Shown here piece by piece: positions 8,959 to 16,476 of a DNA stretch of 64,000 nt (the stretch's first letter is position 1; each line of letters starts with the position of its first letter). A program made the position numbers and the translations under genes. The notes beneath the pieces are model-generated. The model made no database searches, was not told where the DNA came from, and worked only from the letters and a program-made list of their open reading frames with translations. The stretch comes from an uncultured Clostridia bacterium (GTDB lineage Bacteria > Bacillota > Clostridia > Christensenellales > Aristaeellaceae). The stretch is from assembly GCA_934636105.1 (NCBI GenBank), contig CAKTZR010000010.1, positions 1 to 64,000 on the forward strand, given 5' to 3'.

Positions 8959-9747
8959 TTGAAACTGGTCATGTTGATTGCCGCGCACAAGTCCTACTGG
9001 ATGCCGGAAAAACCGCCATACCGCCCCATTCAGGTCGGGGCGGCCGGAAAAGCCGCGCTCAATCCCCAATGGCTTCGAGATGACACGGGCGAAAACATCA
9101 GCGCCAAAAACAAAAATTTCTGCGAATTGACCGCTTATTACTGGGCTTGGAAAAACCTCGAAGCGGATGCGTACGGGCTCTGTCATTACCGCCGATATTT
9201 CGGAACGCGCGCTTTGGGAAAATCCAAAAAAGAACGCATTCTCGACGAAAAACAGATCGAACGGCTGCTGGAAAAGGCGGATATCGTTCTGCCCAAAAAG
9301 CGCCACTATTTCATTGAAACGCGCGAGAGCCAGTATGCGCACGCCCACCACGGCAGGGATTTAACGATCATTCGGGACATCCTCTCCGAGAAATATCCCG
9401 AATATCTGCCGCAGTGGGAACAGGTGATGCAAAGCCGAAGCGGCCACATCTTCAATATGTTCATCACGCGGAAAGCGGTTTTTGACGCCTATCACACTTG
9501 GCTGTTCGACATCCTGTTTAAAGCGGAAAAGCGCATCGACCTTACTGATTATTCTCCTTCCGAACAGCGCGTCTTCGGCTATCTGGCCGAGCGGCTGTTG
9601 GATGTTTACGTGCTGCATCATCAGCTTCGAGTTGTCGAATGTCCGGTAATCAATCTGGAAAATCAGCATTGGCTGAAAAAGGGCTGGCGTTTTCTGTGCA
9701 GAAAGTTTGGCCGCACCGAAAATGCAAACGCCGCAAAGGCAAAATGA
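8959..9747 (+). CDS. DUF4422 glycan biosynthesis protein (single domain)
   Basis: This 262-residue protein is a paralogue of the N-terminal half of the protein at 565: LIAAHK start, DDTGENISAKNK, FCELTAYYWAWKNLEAD, CHYRRYF, SGHIFNMFITRK and YLAERLLDVY. DUF4422 proteins occur in capsule and exopolysaccharide clusters and are probably glycosyltransferases, but the reaction is not established. The start is TTG at 8959, placed eight bases after a strong AAAGGAG site. It lies 40 bases after glf, so a role in using UDP-galactofuranose is a reasonable guess from position only. A terminator follows at 9764. Confidence 0.85.
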   Translation: MKLVMLIAAHKSYWMPEKPPYRPIQVGAAGKAALNPQWLRDDTGENISAKNKNFCELTAYYWAWKNLEADAYGLCHYRRYFGTRALGKSKKERILDEKQIERLLEKADIVLPKKRHYFIETRESQYAHAHHGRDLTIIRDILSEKYPEYLPQWEQVMQSRSGHIFNMFITRKAVFDAYHTWLFDILFKAEKRIDLTDYSPSEQRVFGYLAERLLDVYVLHHQLRVVECPVINLENQHWLKKGWRFLCRKFGRTENANAAKAK

Positions 9748-9763
9748 TCCGTCATCATCAAGG

Positions 9764-9793
9764 AGAACGTCTCATCCGCGAGGCGTTCTTTTT
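9764..9793 (+). terminator. Rho-independent terminator closing the glycan cluster
   Basis: A ten-pair stem AGAACGTCTC / GAGGCGTTCT (one wobble) with a six-base loop is followed by TTTT. The loop and flank (atccgc, tcatcatca) are nearly identical to the terminator at 11669. Confidence 0.85.
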
Positions 9794-9821
9794 GTTTCTC
9801 CGCAATTCTCAGCAAACCACA

Positions 9822-9850
9822 TTGACATAAATCAAACAAAGGCGTATAAT
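9822..9850 (+). promoter_or_regulatory. Sigma-70/SigA-type promoter for the flavin reductase
   Basis: TTGACA at 9822-9827 and TATAAT at 9845-9850 are separated by exactly 17 bases, a full consensus promoter, about 40 bases before the ATG at 9892. Confidence 0.9.
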
Positions 9851-9891
9851 TCGCGTAGCATCTCTGCTGGAAATGAAAGGAGAACATCAAC

Positions 9892-11652
9892 ATGTCTAAA
9901 GCAAAAATTTCCGCAGGTCTTTTGTCCCTTCTGCTCGCCGCGTCAATGACGACGGGCGCGTTGGCAGATACCGCCGTGACCGACACGTTCGAGGGCGCCG
10001 GCTCCGGCAAAGGCGGCACGATTAAGGTCAGCGTGGCGCTGGAAGACGGAAAGCTGAGCGACATCCAGGTTTTGGAATCCAACGAATCCAAGATCATTGA
10101 TGAAGCGATGGATATCCTGACTGAGCGCATGCTGGCGGGCAACACGGTGGACGTGGACTCCGTCGCGGGTGCAACGCTGACGTCCGCCGGTTTCAAGATG
10201 GCGGTTCGCGACGCGCTGAAGACGGCGGGCGTGGATCCGAAAGACCTCGTCTCCGTTCCGGTCGAGCACACGCCGGAAGCTGTCGAGGGCACGTATGACG
10301 TGGTCATCGTCGGCGCAGGCGGCGCGGGTCTGGCGGCGGCTGTGACGGCCAAGGAGGCTGGCGCTTCCGTTGCGGTCGTCGAAAAGCTCCAGCTGGCGGC
10401 CGGTTCGACGCTGCTCTCCGGCGCGGAAATGGCCGCCCCGGGCAACTGGCTTCAGGAGCCGGGCACGGATAGCCCGGAGCAGCTCGTGACCGACATGCTC
10501 AACGGCGGCGGCAACATCGCCGACGTGGATCTGGTCAACACGCTGGCCAACAACGCGCTCGCGGGCGCTGAATGGCTTCGCGACGACGTGGGCGTCGTCT
10601 GGGAGGATACGTTGATGCACTTCGGCGGCCACTCCGTAACCCGTTCGCTCGTTCCAGTCGGCGCTTCCGGCGAGGAATTGATGACCAAGCTGCGCGCGAA
10701 GGCCGAGTCCGCCGGCGTGGACTTCTATTATGACATGCGTGTGGACACCCTGACCATCGAGGATGGCAAGGTGACCGGCGTAACCGGAGCAAACACCGAA
10801 GGCAATGGCGACACGATCAAGCTCCATGCGAACAACGGCGTGATTCTCGCGACCGGCGGCTTCGGCTCCAGCATCGAGATGCGCGAAAAATATAACCCGG
10901 CTTACGGCGCGGGCTATAAGTCCACCGACTCCGTCGGCTCCACGGGCGACGGCATTGTGCTGGCCGAATCTGCGGGCGCAAACCTCGTCGGCATGGAATA
11001 CATCCAGACCTATCCGTACTGCGATCCGATTTCCGGCGGCCTGCTCTACATCGATGACGCGCGTCTGTACGGCCACTCCATCATCGTCAACAAGGAGGGC
11101 AAGCGCTTCGTCTCCGAGTTGGATACCCGCGACGTGATGTCCAACGCCATTCTGGCGCAGACCGGTTCCGTCTGCTATGAGCTGATCGACGACGCGGCCT
11201 GGAAGCAGGACAGCATCGAGGAGAACCACGGCGGCGAGGTGGCGTACATGTTCGCCATGAAGGAGCTTGTCAAGGCCGACACGCTGGAAGAAGCCGCTGA
11301 TTTCTTCGGCATCGACGCGGCTGCACTGGCCGAGACGGTCGCCCAGTACAACCAGTACGTCGAAGCGGGCAAGGATGACGACTTCGGCCGCGGTTCCATG
11401 AATTCCAAGATCGAGACCGCGCCGTATTACATCGTCGTGGCGACTCCGGCCGTTCATCACACCATGGGCGGCGTGCAGATCAACACTGATGCGCAGGTCA
11501 TCGATACCAACGGCAACGTCATTCCGGGCCTGTATGCTGCGGGCGAAGTGACCGGCGGCATCCATGGCACGAACCGCCTTGGCTCCTGCGCCATCGCCGA
11601 TATCACGGTGTTTGGCCGCATCGCGGGTGCGAACGCTGCGGAAGCGAAGTAA
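9892..11652 (+). CDS. Secreted FMN-binding flavocytochrome-c-type reductase (fumarate/urocanate reductase family)
   Basis: The 586-residue protein begins with a signal peptide (cleavage expected after GALA, residue 25; no lipobox). Next comes an FMN-binding domain with the flavinylation motif DSVAGATLTS (Thr95), the residue to which ApbE-type transferases attach FMN. From residue about 140 it is an FAD-dependent reductase (VVIVGAGGAGLAAAVTAKEAG, HHTMGGVQI, GLYAAGEVTGGIHGTNRLG). Family members reduce fumarate, urocanate, cinnamates or related acceptors outside the cytoplasmic membrane. The Arg in HGTNRLG matches the catalytic region, but the substrate cannot be read off. It is a single-gene unit with its own promoter and terminator. 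Confidence 0.92.
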   Translation: MSKAKISAGLLSLLLAASMTTGALADTAVTDTFEGAGSGKGGTIKVSVALEDGKLSDIQVLESNESKIIDEAMDILTERMLAGNTVDVDSVAGATLTSAGFKMAVRDALKTAGVDPKDLVSVPVEHTPEAVEGTYDVVIVGAGGAGLAAAVTAKEAGASVAVVEKLQLAAGSTLLSGAEMAAPGNWLQEPGTDSPEQLVTDMLNGGGNIADVDLVNTLANNALAGAEWLRDDVGVVWEDTLMHFGGHSVTRSLVPVGASGEELMTKLRAKAESAGVDFYYDMRVDTLTIEDGKVTGVTGANTEGNGDTIKLHANNGVILATGGFGSSIEMREKYNPAYGAGYKSTDSVGSTGDGIVLAESAGANLVGMEYIQTYPYCDPISGGLLYIDDARLYGHSIIVNKEGKRFVSELDTRDVMSNAILAQTGSVCYELIDDAAWKQDSIEENHGGEVAYMFAMKELVKADTLEEAADFFGIDAAALAETVAQYNQYVEAGKDDDFGRGSMNSKIETAPYYIVVATPAVHHTMGGVQINTDAQVIDTNGNVIPGLYAAGEVTGGIHGTNRLGSCAIADITVFGRIAGANAAEAK

Positions 11653-11668
11653 TTCAAATTCATCATCA

Positions 11669-11704
11669 AAGGGGACGTCTCATCCGCGAGACGTCCTCTT
11701 TTCA
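11669..11704 (+). terminator. Rho-independent terminator after the flavin reductase
   Basis: Stem GGACGTCTC / GAGACGTCC with loop atccgc, followed by a T-rich stretch. It shares loop, stem core and left flank with the terminator at 9764. Confidence 0.88.
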
Positions 11705-11761
11705 TTATACCCTTTCTGTCAGACCTGCTTCGTCATGAGTTTGAATCCGCCTGCGCATTCC

Positions 11762-11965
11762 TCATCGTTCCGCCAGCTTGGCCACCTGCCGAATGATTTC
11801 CGGCGCATCCGCTCTGTATAAAAGCACAAGGGGCATTGTCCAATCCGTATCCAGCTCAACGCAGGCCATATCGCCTAAAAAGGAACGTGCCGATTCAACC
11901 GTCACATAGATGTTCCGGCTTCCCGAAACGTTATAATTATAAAGCCGAACATACGGCTCTGCCAG
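11762..11965 (-). pseudogene. Fragment of an unidentified gene, 5' end missing
   Basis: On the minus strand an open stretch reads EPYVRLYNYNVSGSRN and later MPLVLLYRADAPEIIRQVA before a TGA at 11762. It has protein-like composition but no start codon of its own; upstream of about 11965 the frame only mirrors the opposite-strand gene relic. It looks like a 3' gene fragment brought next to the reductase relic by a rearrangement. No family recognised. Confidence 0.4.
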
Positions 11966-11966
11966 A

Positions 11967-12665
11967 ATGATTGAAGAAGCATCTGCCGCACCCAAGGCGG
12001 AAGGTGAAACCGCAGAAGCCGACGTGGTCATCGTCGGCGACGGCGCGCTGGGCAGCCTGGTCTCCAACGACTCTACGTGGGTAAGCCTGCAAAGCCACTT
12101 TATGGTGGATGAAAACGGTCATCGCTATTTGAATGAATACGAGGATGACTATCGGATCGGCGATGATACGATGCGTAACACCGGAAGCGCCTGGGTCATC
12201 TGCGATCAGGCTTATGCTGATGCGCACGCCGATGAGCTGGCGTTGAAGCTGGCTGAAAACGATGTCGTCGTGTACGATACCCTTGATGCGCTTGCCGAAG
12301 GACAGGGCATTGACGCCGACGGTCTGAAAGCCACCGTTGAGGCCTATAACGCCGCCATCGCCGCAGGCGAAGACCCGGAATTTGGTCTGCCTGTCGATCA
12401 GGCTTACCCGTTGACCACCGCCCCGTACTATGTGGAAAAGCAGGGCGAATACTATTTCGAGGTGTTCACCGCTGTTGAGGTCAATGACGAGGGCCAGGTC
12501 TTGACCGGTGACGGAACGCCTGTTGAGGGCTTGCTGGCTGTCGGTCAATGCTCCCCGGGCAACATCCTGACCGTTCTCTACGGACAGGGCGGCACCGGTT
12601 TGACCTTCGCCGCCTGCTCCGGCGTATACGGCGCTCGCTGTGCCGCGCAGATGCTCGGTATGTAA
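11967..12665 (+). pseudogene. Relic of a second flavocytochrome-c-type reductase with large internal deletion
   Basis: The 232 codons align with two separate parts of the reductase at 9892. A short FAD-binding start (ADVVIVGDGALG) is joined directly to the C-terminal region (HFMVDENGHRYLNEYEDD, GIDADGLKATVEAYNAAIAAGED, APYYVEKQG, GLLAVGQCSPGN). About 230 residues between them, the signal peptide and the FMN domain are missing, and the HHTMGG motif is changed. It cannot be an active enzyme of this family. The frame is still open, so the decay may be recent or a shortened product may be made. There is no clear ribosome site before 11967. A terminator remains downstream. Confidence 0.75.
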
Positions 12666-12685
12666 ATTCTCCATAATTGGATATG

Positions 12686-12724
12686 AAAAGCGACTGTCAA
12701 GCCGAAAGCCTGGCAGTCGCTTTA
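12686..12724 (+). terminator. Bidirectional terminator between the reductase relic and btuD
   Basis: Stem AAAGCGACTG...CAGTCGCTTT with T-rich ends on both strands, between convergent coding regions. Confidence 0.8.
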
Positions 12725-12762
12725 CGTATGCCGCCCTTAATCCTTGATGTTTGGGGCCTTGT

Positions 12763-13518
12763 TTACCCCCACTGCCCCAGCATCCTGCGCATCCAGTCGT
12801 ATACATCCATCTCGTAGACCGCCTGCAGCCTTTCCGCCGTCATCACCTCGTCGATTTCGCCCTGCGCCGCGCACTGGCCGTGATTCATCAGCACGGCGTG
12901 CGTGCCGTAAGCTTTAGCCAGGCTCAAGTCATGCACCACGGAGATCACCGCGCGCCCCGGCTGCTTGAGCCACGCTTCAATCAGCGAAAAGATATGCTTC
13001 TGATAGACCAGATCGAGGTGATTCGCAGGCTCGTCGAGAATAAGAATCTGCGGATTCTGCGCGAACACCTGCGCCAAAAACGTGCGCTGCAATTCGCCGC
13101 CGGAGAGTGTCAGCACGCTGGCGCGGCGCAGCTCGGTCAGACCGGTTAGGGCCAGCGCCCGCTCAATGCTCTGTTCCCCGTCGTCGTCGCGCGAAGCTAA
13201 AAAGCCCGACGCGTGCGCATAGCGCCCCAAACCGACCACTTCTTCAACGGAATAGGCGTAGCTCACCGCGTTTTTCTGCGCCAGCACGCCGATTCTGCGT
13301 GCCAAATCCGAGGCTTTGAACGTGCGGAGGTCTTTTCCCTCCAGCGAAATTCTTCCCGCATAGGGCACGCCGCCCATAATCGTCTCGATCAGGGTGGACT
13401 TGCCCGCGCCGTTCGGCCCGATGAGCATCAGCCATTGTCCCTCCTTCAGTTCAAAGGAGAGGTCTTGAACCACCGTCCGCGCGCCGTATCGCACGGTGAT
13501 ATTTTCCGCTTTCAGCAT
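12763..13518 (-). CDS. btuD: Corrinoid/vitamin B12 ABC transporter ATPase
   Basis: The 251-residue ATPase belongs to the FecE/BtuD/FhuC group: Walker A GPNGAGKST (residue ~36), signature LSGGELQR, Walker B ILILDEPANHLD and switch ISVVHDLSLA. Members power uptake of iron-siderophores, haem or cobalamin and cannot be told apart by sequence alone. The cobalamin riboswitch ahead of the linked binding protein at 15694 favours corrinoids. It begins four bases after the permease stop, so the two are cotranscribed. It ends at the bidirectional terminator at 12686. Confidence 0.85.
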   Translation of the reverse strand: MLKAENITVRYGARTVVQDLSFELKEGQWLMLIGPNGAGKSTLIETIMGGVPYAGRISLEGKDLRTFKASDLARRIGVLAQKNAVSYAYSVEEVVGLGRYAHASGFLASRDDDGEQSIERALALTGLTELRRASVLTLSGGELQRTFLAQVFAQNPQILILDEPANHLDLVYQKHIFSLIEAWLKQPGRAVISVVHDLSLAKAYGTHAVLMNHGQCAAQGEIDEVMTAERLQAVYEMDVYDWMRRMLGQWG

Positions 13519-13522
13519 GTCT

Positions 13523-14545
13523 TCACCCCGCCTTCCGCGCCCGATAGAAGATGACGACGAACGCCACCGCGCCGACCAGCGATGTCACCACGCCGATGGA
13601 GAGCTCCACCGGGCTGAGCAGCGTGCGCGCGATGAGATCGGCCAGCAGCAGAAAAATCGCGCCGGCAAACATCGACGCGGGCAGCAGCCGCTTGTGGTTC
13701 GGCCCGGCGATCATCCGCGCCATGTGCGGCACAACCAGCCCGACAAAGCCGATGCAGCCGCTGATGGACACGCAAACGCCGATGAGCACCGAAACCGTGA
13801 CGAGAATCACCAGCTTCACGCGCTTGACGTTCACGCCGATGTGGCGCGCGTTGTCCTCCCCGATGGCGAACGCATTCAATTCGCGGGCATAGCGCACAAT
13901 CACGCCGCCGCAGACCAGAAGCGCCAGCGCCAGCATGCGGGTATGCGCATAGCCCGTGCCGGAGAGCGAACCCATCGTCCAGAACGCAATGGAACGAATC
14001 TGGTCATCGACAAACGACAGAATCAGGTTGATGACGCTGGACACGAACATCGAAAAAATCACGCCGATGAGTATGATGCTGTTCGTCGCCAGCGAGTGAT
14101 CCAGCGCATAGGCCAGCGACAGAATCATCACCAGCGCCAGAAACGCAAACGCCATCGCCATCAGCATCGTTCCGCCATAGACCGAACCGGGCAGGCGGAA
14201 ATCTAGCGCCAGCGCAATCACCGCGCCGAGCGACGCGCCGGAGGACACGCCCAGCGTCGAACCATCCGCCAGCGGATTGCGCAAAAGCCCCTGCATCGCC
14301 GCGCCGCACAACGCCAGCGCCGCACCGACCAGCGCCACGTTGAGCACGCGGGGCAGGCGCACGTTGAGGATGATGTTTTTGGAAATGCCTGCGGGTACCT
14401 CCCGCCCCAGCAGCGTATCCACAATCGCCGTCAGGGTATCGCGCGGCGCAATATAGACGCTGCCGATGCAGACGCACAGCAGCATGGTCAGGATCAGAAC
14501 AAGCGCAAAGAGAACGTAGGTTCTTGGGGCAAAGCGTTCGGTCAT
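13523..14545 (-). CDS. btuC: Corrinoid/vitamin B12 ABC transporter permease (FecCD family)
   Basis: This integral membrane protein of about 340 residues has the FecCD/BtuC signatures: NIILNVRLPRVLNVALVGA, LCGAAMQGLLRNPLADGSTLGVSSGA and GFVGLVVPHMARM, with about ten hydrophobic segments. The ATG at 14545 is chosen over longer frames because AAAGAGG lies about ten bases upstream and the product then begins just before the first helix. The partner ATPase follows directly. Two terminator hairpins separate it from the binding-protein gene, so it probably depends on read-through or on its own promoter, which I could not identify. Confidence 0.88.
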   Translation of the reverse strand: MTERFAPRTYVLFALVLILTMLLCVCIGSVYIAPRDTLTAIVDTLLGREVPAGISKNIILNVRLPRVLNVALVGAALALCGAAMQGLLRNPLADGSTLGVSSGASLGAVIALALDFRLPGSVYGGTMLMAMAFAFLALVMILSLAYALDHSLATNSIILIGVIFSMFVSSVINLILSFVDDQIRSIAFWTMGSLSGTGYAHTRMLALALLVCGGVIVRYARELNAFAIGEDNARHIGVNVKRVKLVILVTVSVLIGVCVSISGCIGFVGLVVPHMARMIAGPNHKRLLPASMFAGAIFLLLADLIARTLLSPVELSIGVVTSLVGAVAFVVIFYRARKAG

Positions 14546-14650
14546 GAAGCGGGAACCTCTTTCTGATTCAATCAATAAAACATTTTGCCCAAAGTCCGGA
14601 CGCGCAATGCGCGCCCCTGCATCGGGCACTTACTCGTTTACAACTCCACA

Positions 14651-14674
14651 TAAAAAAGCGGCCTGAGGCCGCTC
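14651..14674 (-). terminator. Second terminator between btuF and btuC
   Basis: On the minus strand the perfect palindrome AGCGGCC-tca-GGCCGCT is followed by TTTTTTA. Confidence 0.8.
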
Positions 14675-14743
14675 TCACTTCCGCCAAAGTTTGCAAAAAT
14701 TCAAACTTTCGCATACGCGGCCGATTTGCTGCAATTTCCTATG

Positions 14744-14775
14744 ATTAAAAAAAAGAGAGTCAATTCTGACTCCCC
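14744..14775 (-). terminator. Terminator directly after btuF
   Basis: On the minus strand stem GAGTCA-gaat-TGACTC is followed by a run of nine T, about 15 bases after the btuF stop codon. Confidence 0.85.
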
Positions 14776-14788
14776 CTTCTTTTCATTT

Positions 14789-15694
14789 TCAGGCAGCGGG
14801 GGCTTCTTCAGCCTCGATGTCGTTCAGAAAATTGTACAGCTCGATCGCCGCATCCTTCAGGCGCGGGCCGGGGCGGGAAATCGCGTTGGAATCGGCGTTA
14901 TAAACCTTGCCGTTCTTCACCGCGCTGATGTCGCCCCAGCCGTCGCGGCCCATGATTTCCTCAACCGCAGTATCGCCCATGCCCGCGATGGAAACGATGT
15001 AATCCGGGTTGCGCTCGATGACCTGCTCCTCGCTGATGGACTGCCAGCCGGAAAGATCGGCAAACGCGTTGGTCACGCCGCACATCGTCGCCAGCTCGTC
15101 CATGAACGTGTCGCTTCCGGCCGTCCACAGGCCCCACTGGAGCGGGGTCACTTCGAAATAGATGGTCTTGTCGCTCTTTTCGCTCTTGGCGGCAATCTCG
15201 TCGAAGGTCGCCTGCATATCAGCAATCAGCGCCTCGGCCTCGTCGTTCTTGGCCATCAGCGTGCCGATCATGCGGATGGCAGTATACACGCCCGCGATAT
15301 CGTTTGCGTCGCTGATGACCACCTTCACGCCATTCTGCTCCAGCATATTGGCCTGCTCCTCGGTCTGGGACATATCGCTCATGAGCACGACCTGCGGCTC
15401 CAGCGCCAGAATCTCCTCGATGTTGGTCTCCGCGCCGGACTGCACAACGGGCAGCTCCGAAATGGATTCCGGATAATCGCAGTATTTGCCGCGGCCGACA
15501 AGCGCATCCTCGCAGCCGATGGCGCAGAGGATTTCGCAGTCGGACGGCGTAAGCGCAACGATGCGCGTCGCAGGCGCATCCAGCGTGATTTCACGGTCGT
15601 GCATGTCGGTGACGGTGATGCCGTCGGCCAGCGCAAGCGCCGCGCCGCAGAGCATCAGCACGGTCAGCAGCAGGGCAAAAAGTTTCTTGGACAT
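14789..15694 (-). CDS. btuF: Corrinoid/vitamin B12 ABC transporter substrate-binding protein
   Basis: The 301-residue type-III binding protein has a signal peptide (cleavage after ALALA), then ITLDAPATRIVALTPSDCEIL, VGRGKYCDYPESI, EEILALEPQVVLMSD and NPDYIVSIAG, the pattern of BtuF/FhuD-like proteins. It captures corrinoid outside the membrane for BtuCD. There is no lipobox (L-M-L-C does not fit), which is unusual for a Gram-positive binding protein. Expression is very likely switched off by B12 through the riboswitch and intrinsic terminator in its leader. An AGGAGGG ribosome site lies nine bases before the ATG. Iron-siderophore binding is the main alternative if the riboswitch assignment is wrong. 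Confidence 0.88.
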   Translation of the reverse strand: MSKKLFALLLTVLMLCGAALALADGITVTDMHDREITLDAPATRIVALTPSDCEILCAIGCEDALVGRGKYCDYPESISELPVVQSGAETNIEEILALEPQVVLMSDMSQTEEQANMLEQNGVKVVISDANDIAGVYTAIRMIGTLMAKNDEAEALIADMQATFDEIAAKSEKSDKTIYFEVTPLQWGLWTAGSDTFMDELATMCGVTNAFADLSGWQSISEEQVIERNPDYIVSIAGMGDTAVEEIMGRDGWGDISAVKNGKVYNADSNAISRPGPRLKDAAIELYNFLNDIEAEEAPAA

Positions 15695-15753
15695 GATAAC
15701 AGTCCCTCCTCAAAAAAATTGCAAATGAATCGCGGAGCGCACATTTCCTATCC

Positions 15754-15782
15754 AAAAGAAAATGTCCCCTCCTGAGGGACAC
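15754..15782 (-). terminator. Riboswitch expression platform: intrinsic terminator in the btuF leader
   Basis: On the minus strand TGTCCCTC-agg-AGGGGACA is followed by TTTTCTTTT. It lies between the cobalamin element and the btuF start and so can end transcription when ligand is bound. Confidence 0.82.
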
Positions 15783-15834
15783 TAAGCAGACCGATTTTCT
15801 CGGCCGGATAGCATATCCCACCCCCAGGGGAATG

Positions 15835-16000
15835 ATGATTCACGGTGTAAACAAGTCTCCCGGCTTGGCTTCATCCTACTTGCGCGCCTTCCCGCCTTCG
15901 CAGTGGCTTTCTTCGCTTTCGTCGGCTTCACGGTTACTGGGATAGCTCGAAAATTGCATCCGATTCCTATGACGCTTGCGCGCCGCGCGTTTCGCGCAGA
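15835..16000 (-). promoter_or_regulatory. Cobalamin riboswitch (aptamer)
   Basis: Read on the minus strand the leader contains, in the expected order, the conserved core pieces AACCGTGAAGCCGA, AGCCACTGCGA, GGCGGGAAGGCG, GGATGAAGCC and GCCGGGAGAC, which match the B12-box core of cobalamin riboswitches. An intrinsic terminator and a BtuF-type gene follow. Boundaries are approximate. Confidence 0.85.
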
Positions 16001-16026
16001 TACACCGGCTATTCATTTGTCATCCC

Positions 16027-16055
16027 ATTATAACCGCTTCGTGCGTTTCCGTCAA
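16027..16055 (-). promoter_or_regulatory. Promoter of the btuF riboswitch transcript
   Basis: On the minus strand TTGACG (16055-16050) and TATAAT (16032-16027) are 17 bases apart, placing transcription start near 16020, just before the cobalamin element. Confidence 0.85.
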
Positions 16056-16096
16056 TTCGGTTTTATCTGCCTTTCGCCGCATCGCCGTTTAAACGC

Positions 16097-16125
16097 TTGA
16101 CATTTTCCGTCATCTATGCCATAAT
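16097..16125 (+). promoter_or_regulatory. Divergent promoter of the putative small RNA
   Basis: TTGACA (16097-16102) and CATAAT (16120-16125) with a 17-base spacer, pointing away from btuF. Confidence 0.8.
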
Positions 16126-16131
16126 GTTTTC

Positions 16132-16259
16132 CGTTCCACAGAAGTGAAACGCGGCTGACAGAAGTCGGCTTCCACAGTTTTTTCCATTTTTGAAAAAAGC
16201 AATGACGATCATGAAGGCGTCGGTATCCCCCGTTAAGCGGGGTGTGCCGCGCCTTTTTT
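16132..16259 (+). ncRNA. Putative small non-coding RNA, about 128 nt
   Basis: A near-consensus promoter is followed about 90 bases later by a strong intrinsic terminator: stem GGCGTCGGTATCCCCCG / CGGGGTGTGCCGCGCC with mismatches, then six T, ending at 16259. In between are two small hairpins with the same AGAA loop (CCAC-AGAA-GTG and GGCTGAC-AGAA-GTCGGCT). No start codon with a ribosome site and a sensible frame is present. The next gene begins more than 200 bases later, beyond an intergenic repeat, so this looks like a free-standing RNA rather than a leader. I could not match it to a known RNA family. Confidence 0.55.
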
Positions 16260-16311
16260 CTGTCTGGAAAAAACGAATTTTCTTCAAACCGCCGCGAAGC
16301 GAAAACGGAAG

Positions 16312-16366
16312 GTCAAGGGAACTCAGTTCCCTTGTGGGGTATGGGGCAAAGCCCCATCGTATCCTT
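16312..16366 (+). repeat. REP-like palindromic intergenic repeat, copy A1
   Basis: Two adjacent palindromes, GGGAAC-tca-GTTCCC and GGGGC-aaa-GCCCC, ending in cgtatc. The same arrangement recurs at 30112 (interrupted) and 44514 (inverted). Confidence 0.75.
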
Positions 16367-16476
16367 TCCTGAAAACGTAAGTTTCAGAGCAGACTGCAAA
16401 GCAGTCTACGATTGAAACGGCTTCAAGGTGCAAACGCATCTTCATTCCCACATCTATTTAAAAGGAGATTTCCGCC

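Noticed and set aside
9943..11565. A 540-codon minus-strand frame opposite the flavin reductase
   Set aside because: Antisense to a clear enzyme with promoter and terminator; composition is that of a shadow frame.
13523..14629. Longer start for the BtuC permease at 14629
   Set aside because: The added 28 residues are not family-like and lack a ribosome site; the ATG at 14545 has one.
16190..16372. A 60-codon frame in the btuF/5'-nucleotidase gap
   Set aside because: It runs through the small-RNA terminator and the REP-like repeat; not a gene.
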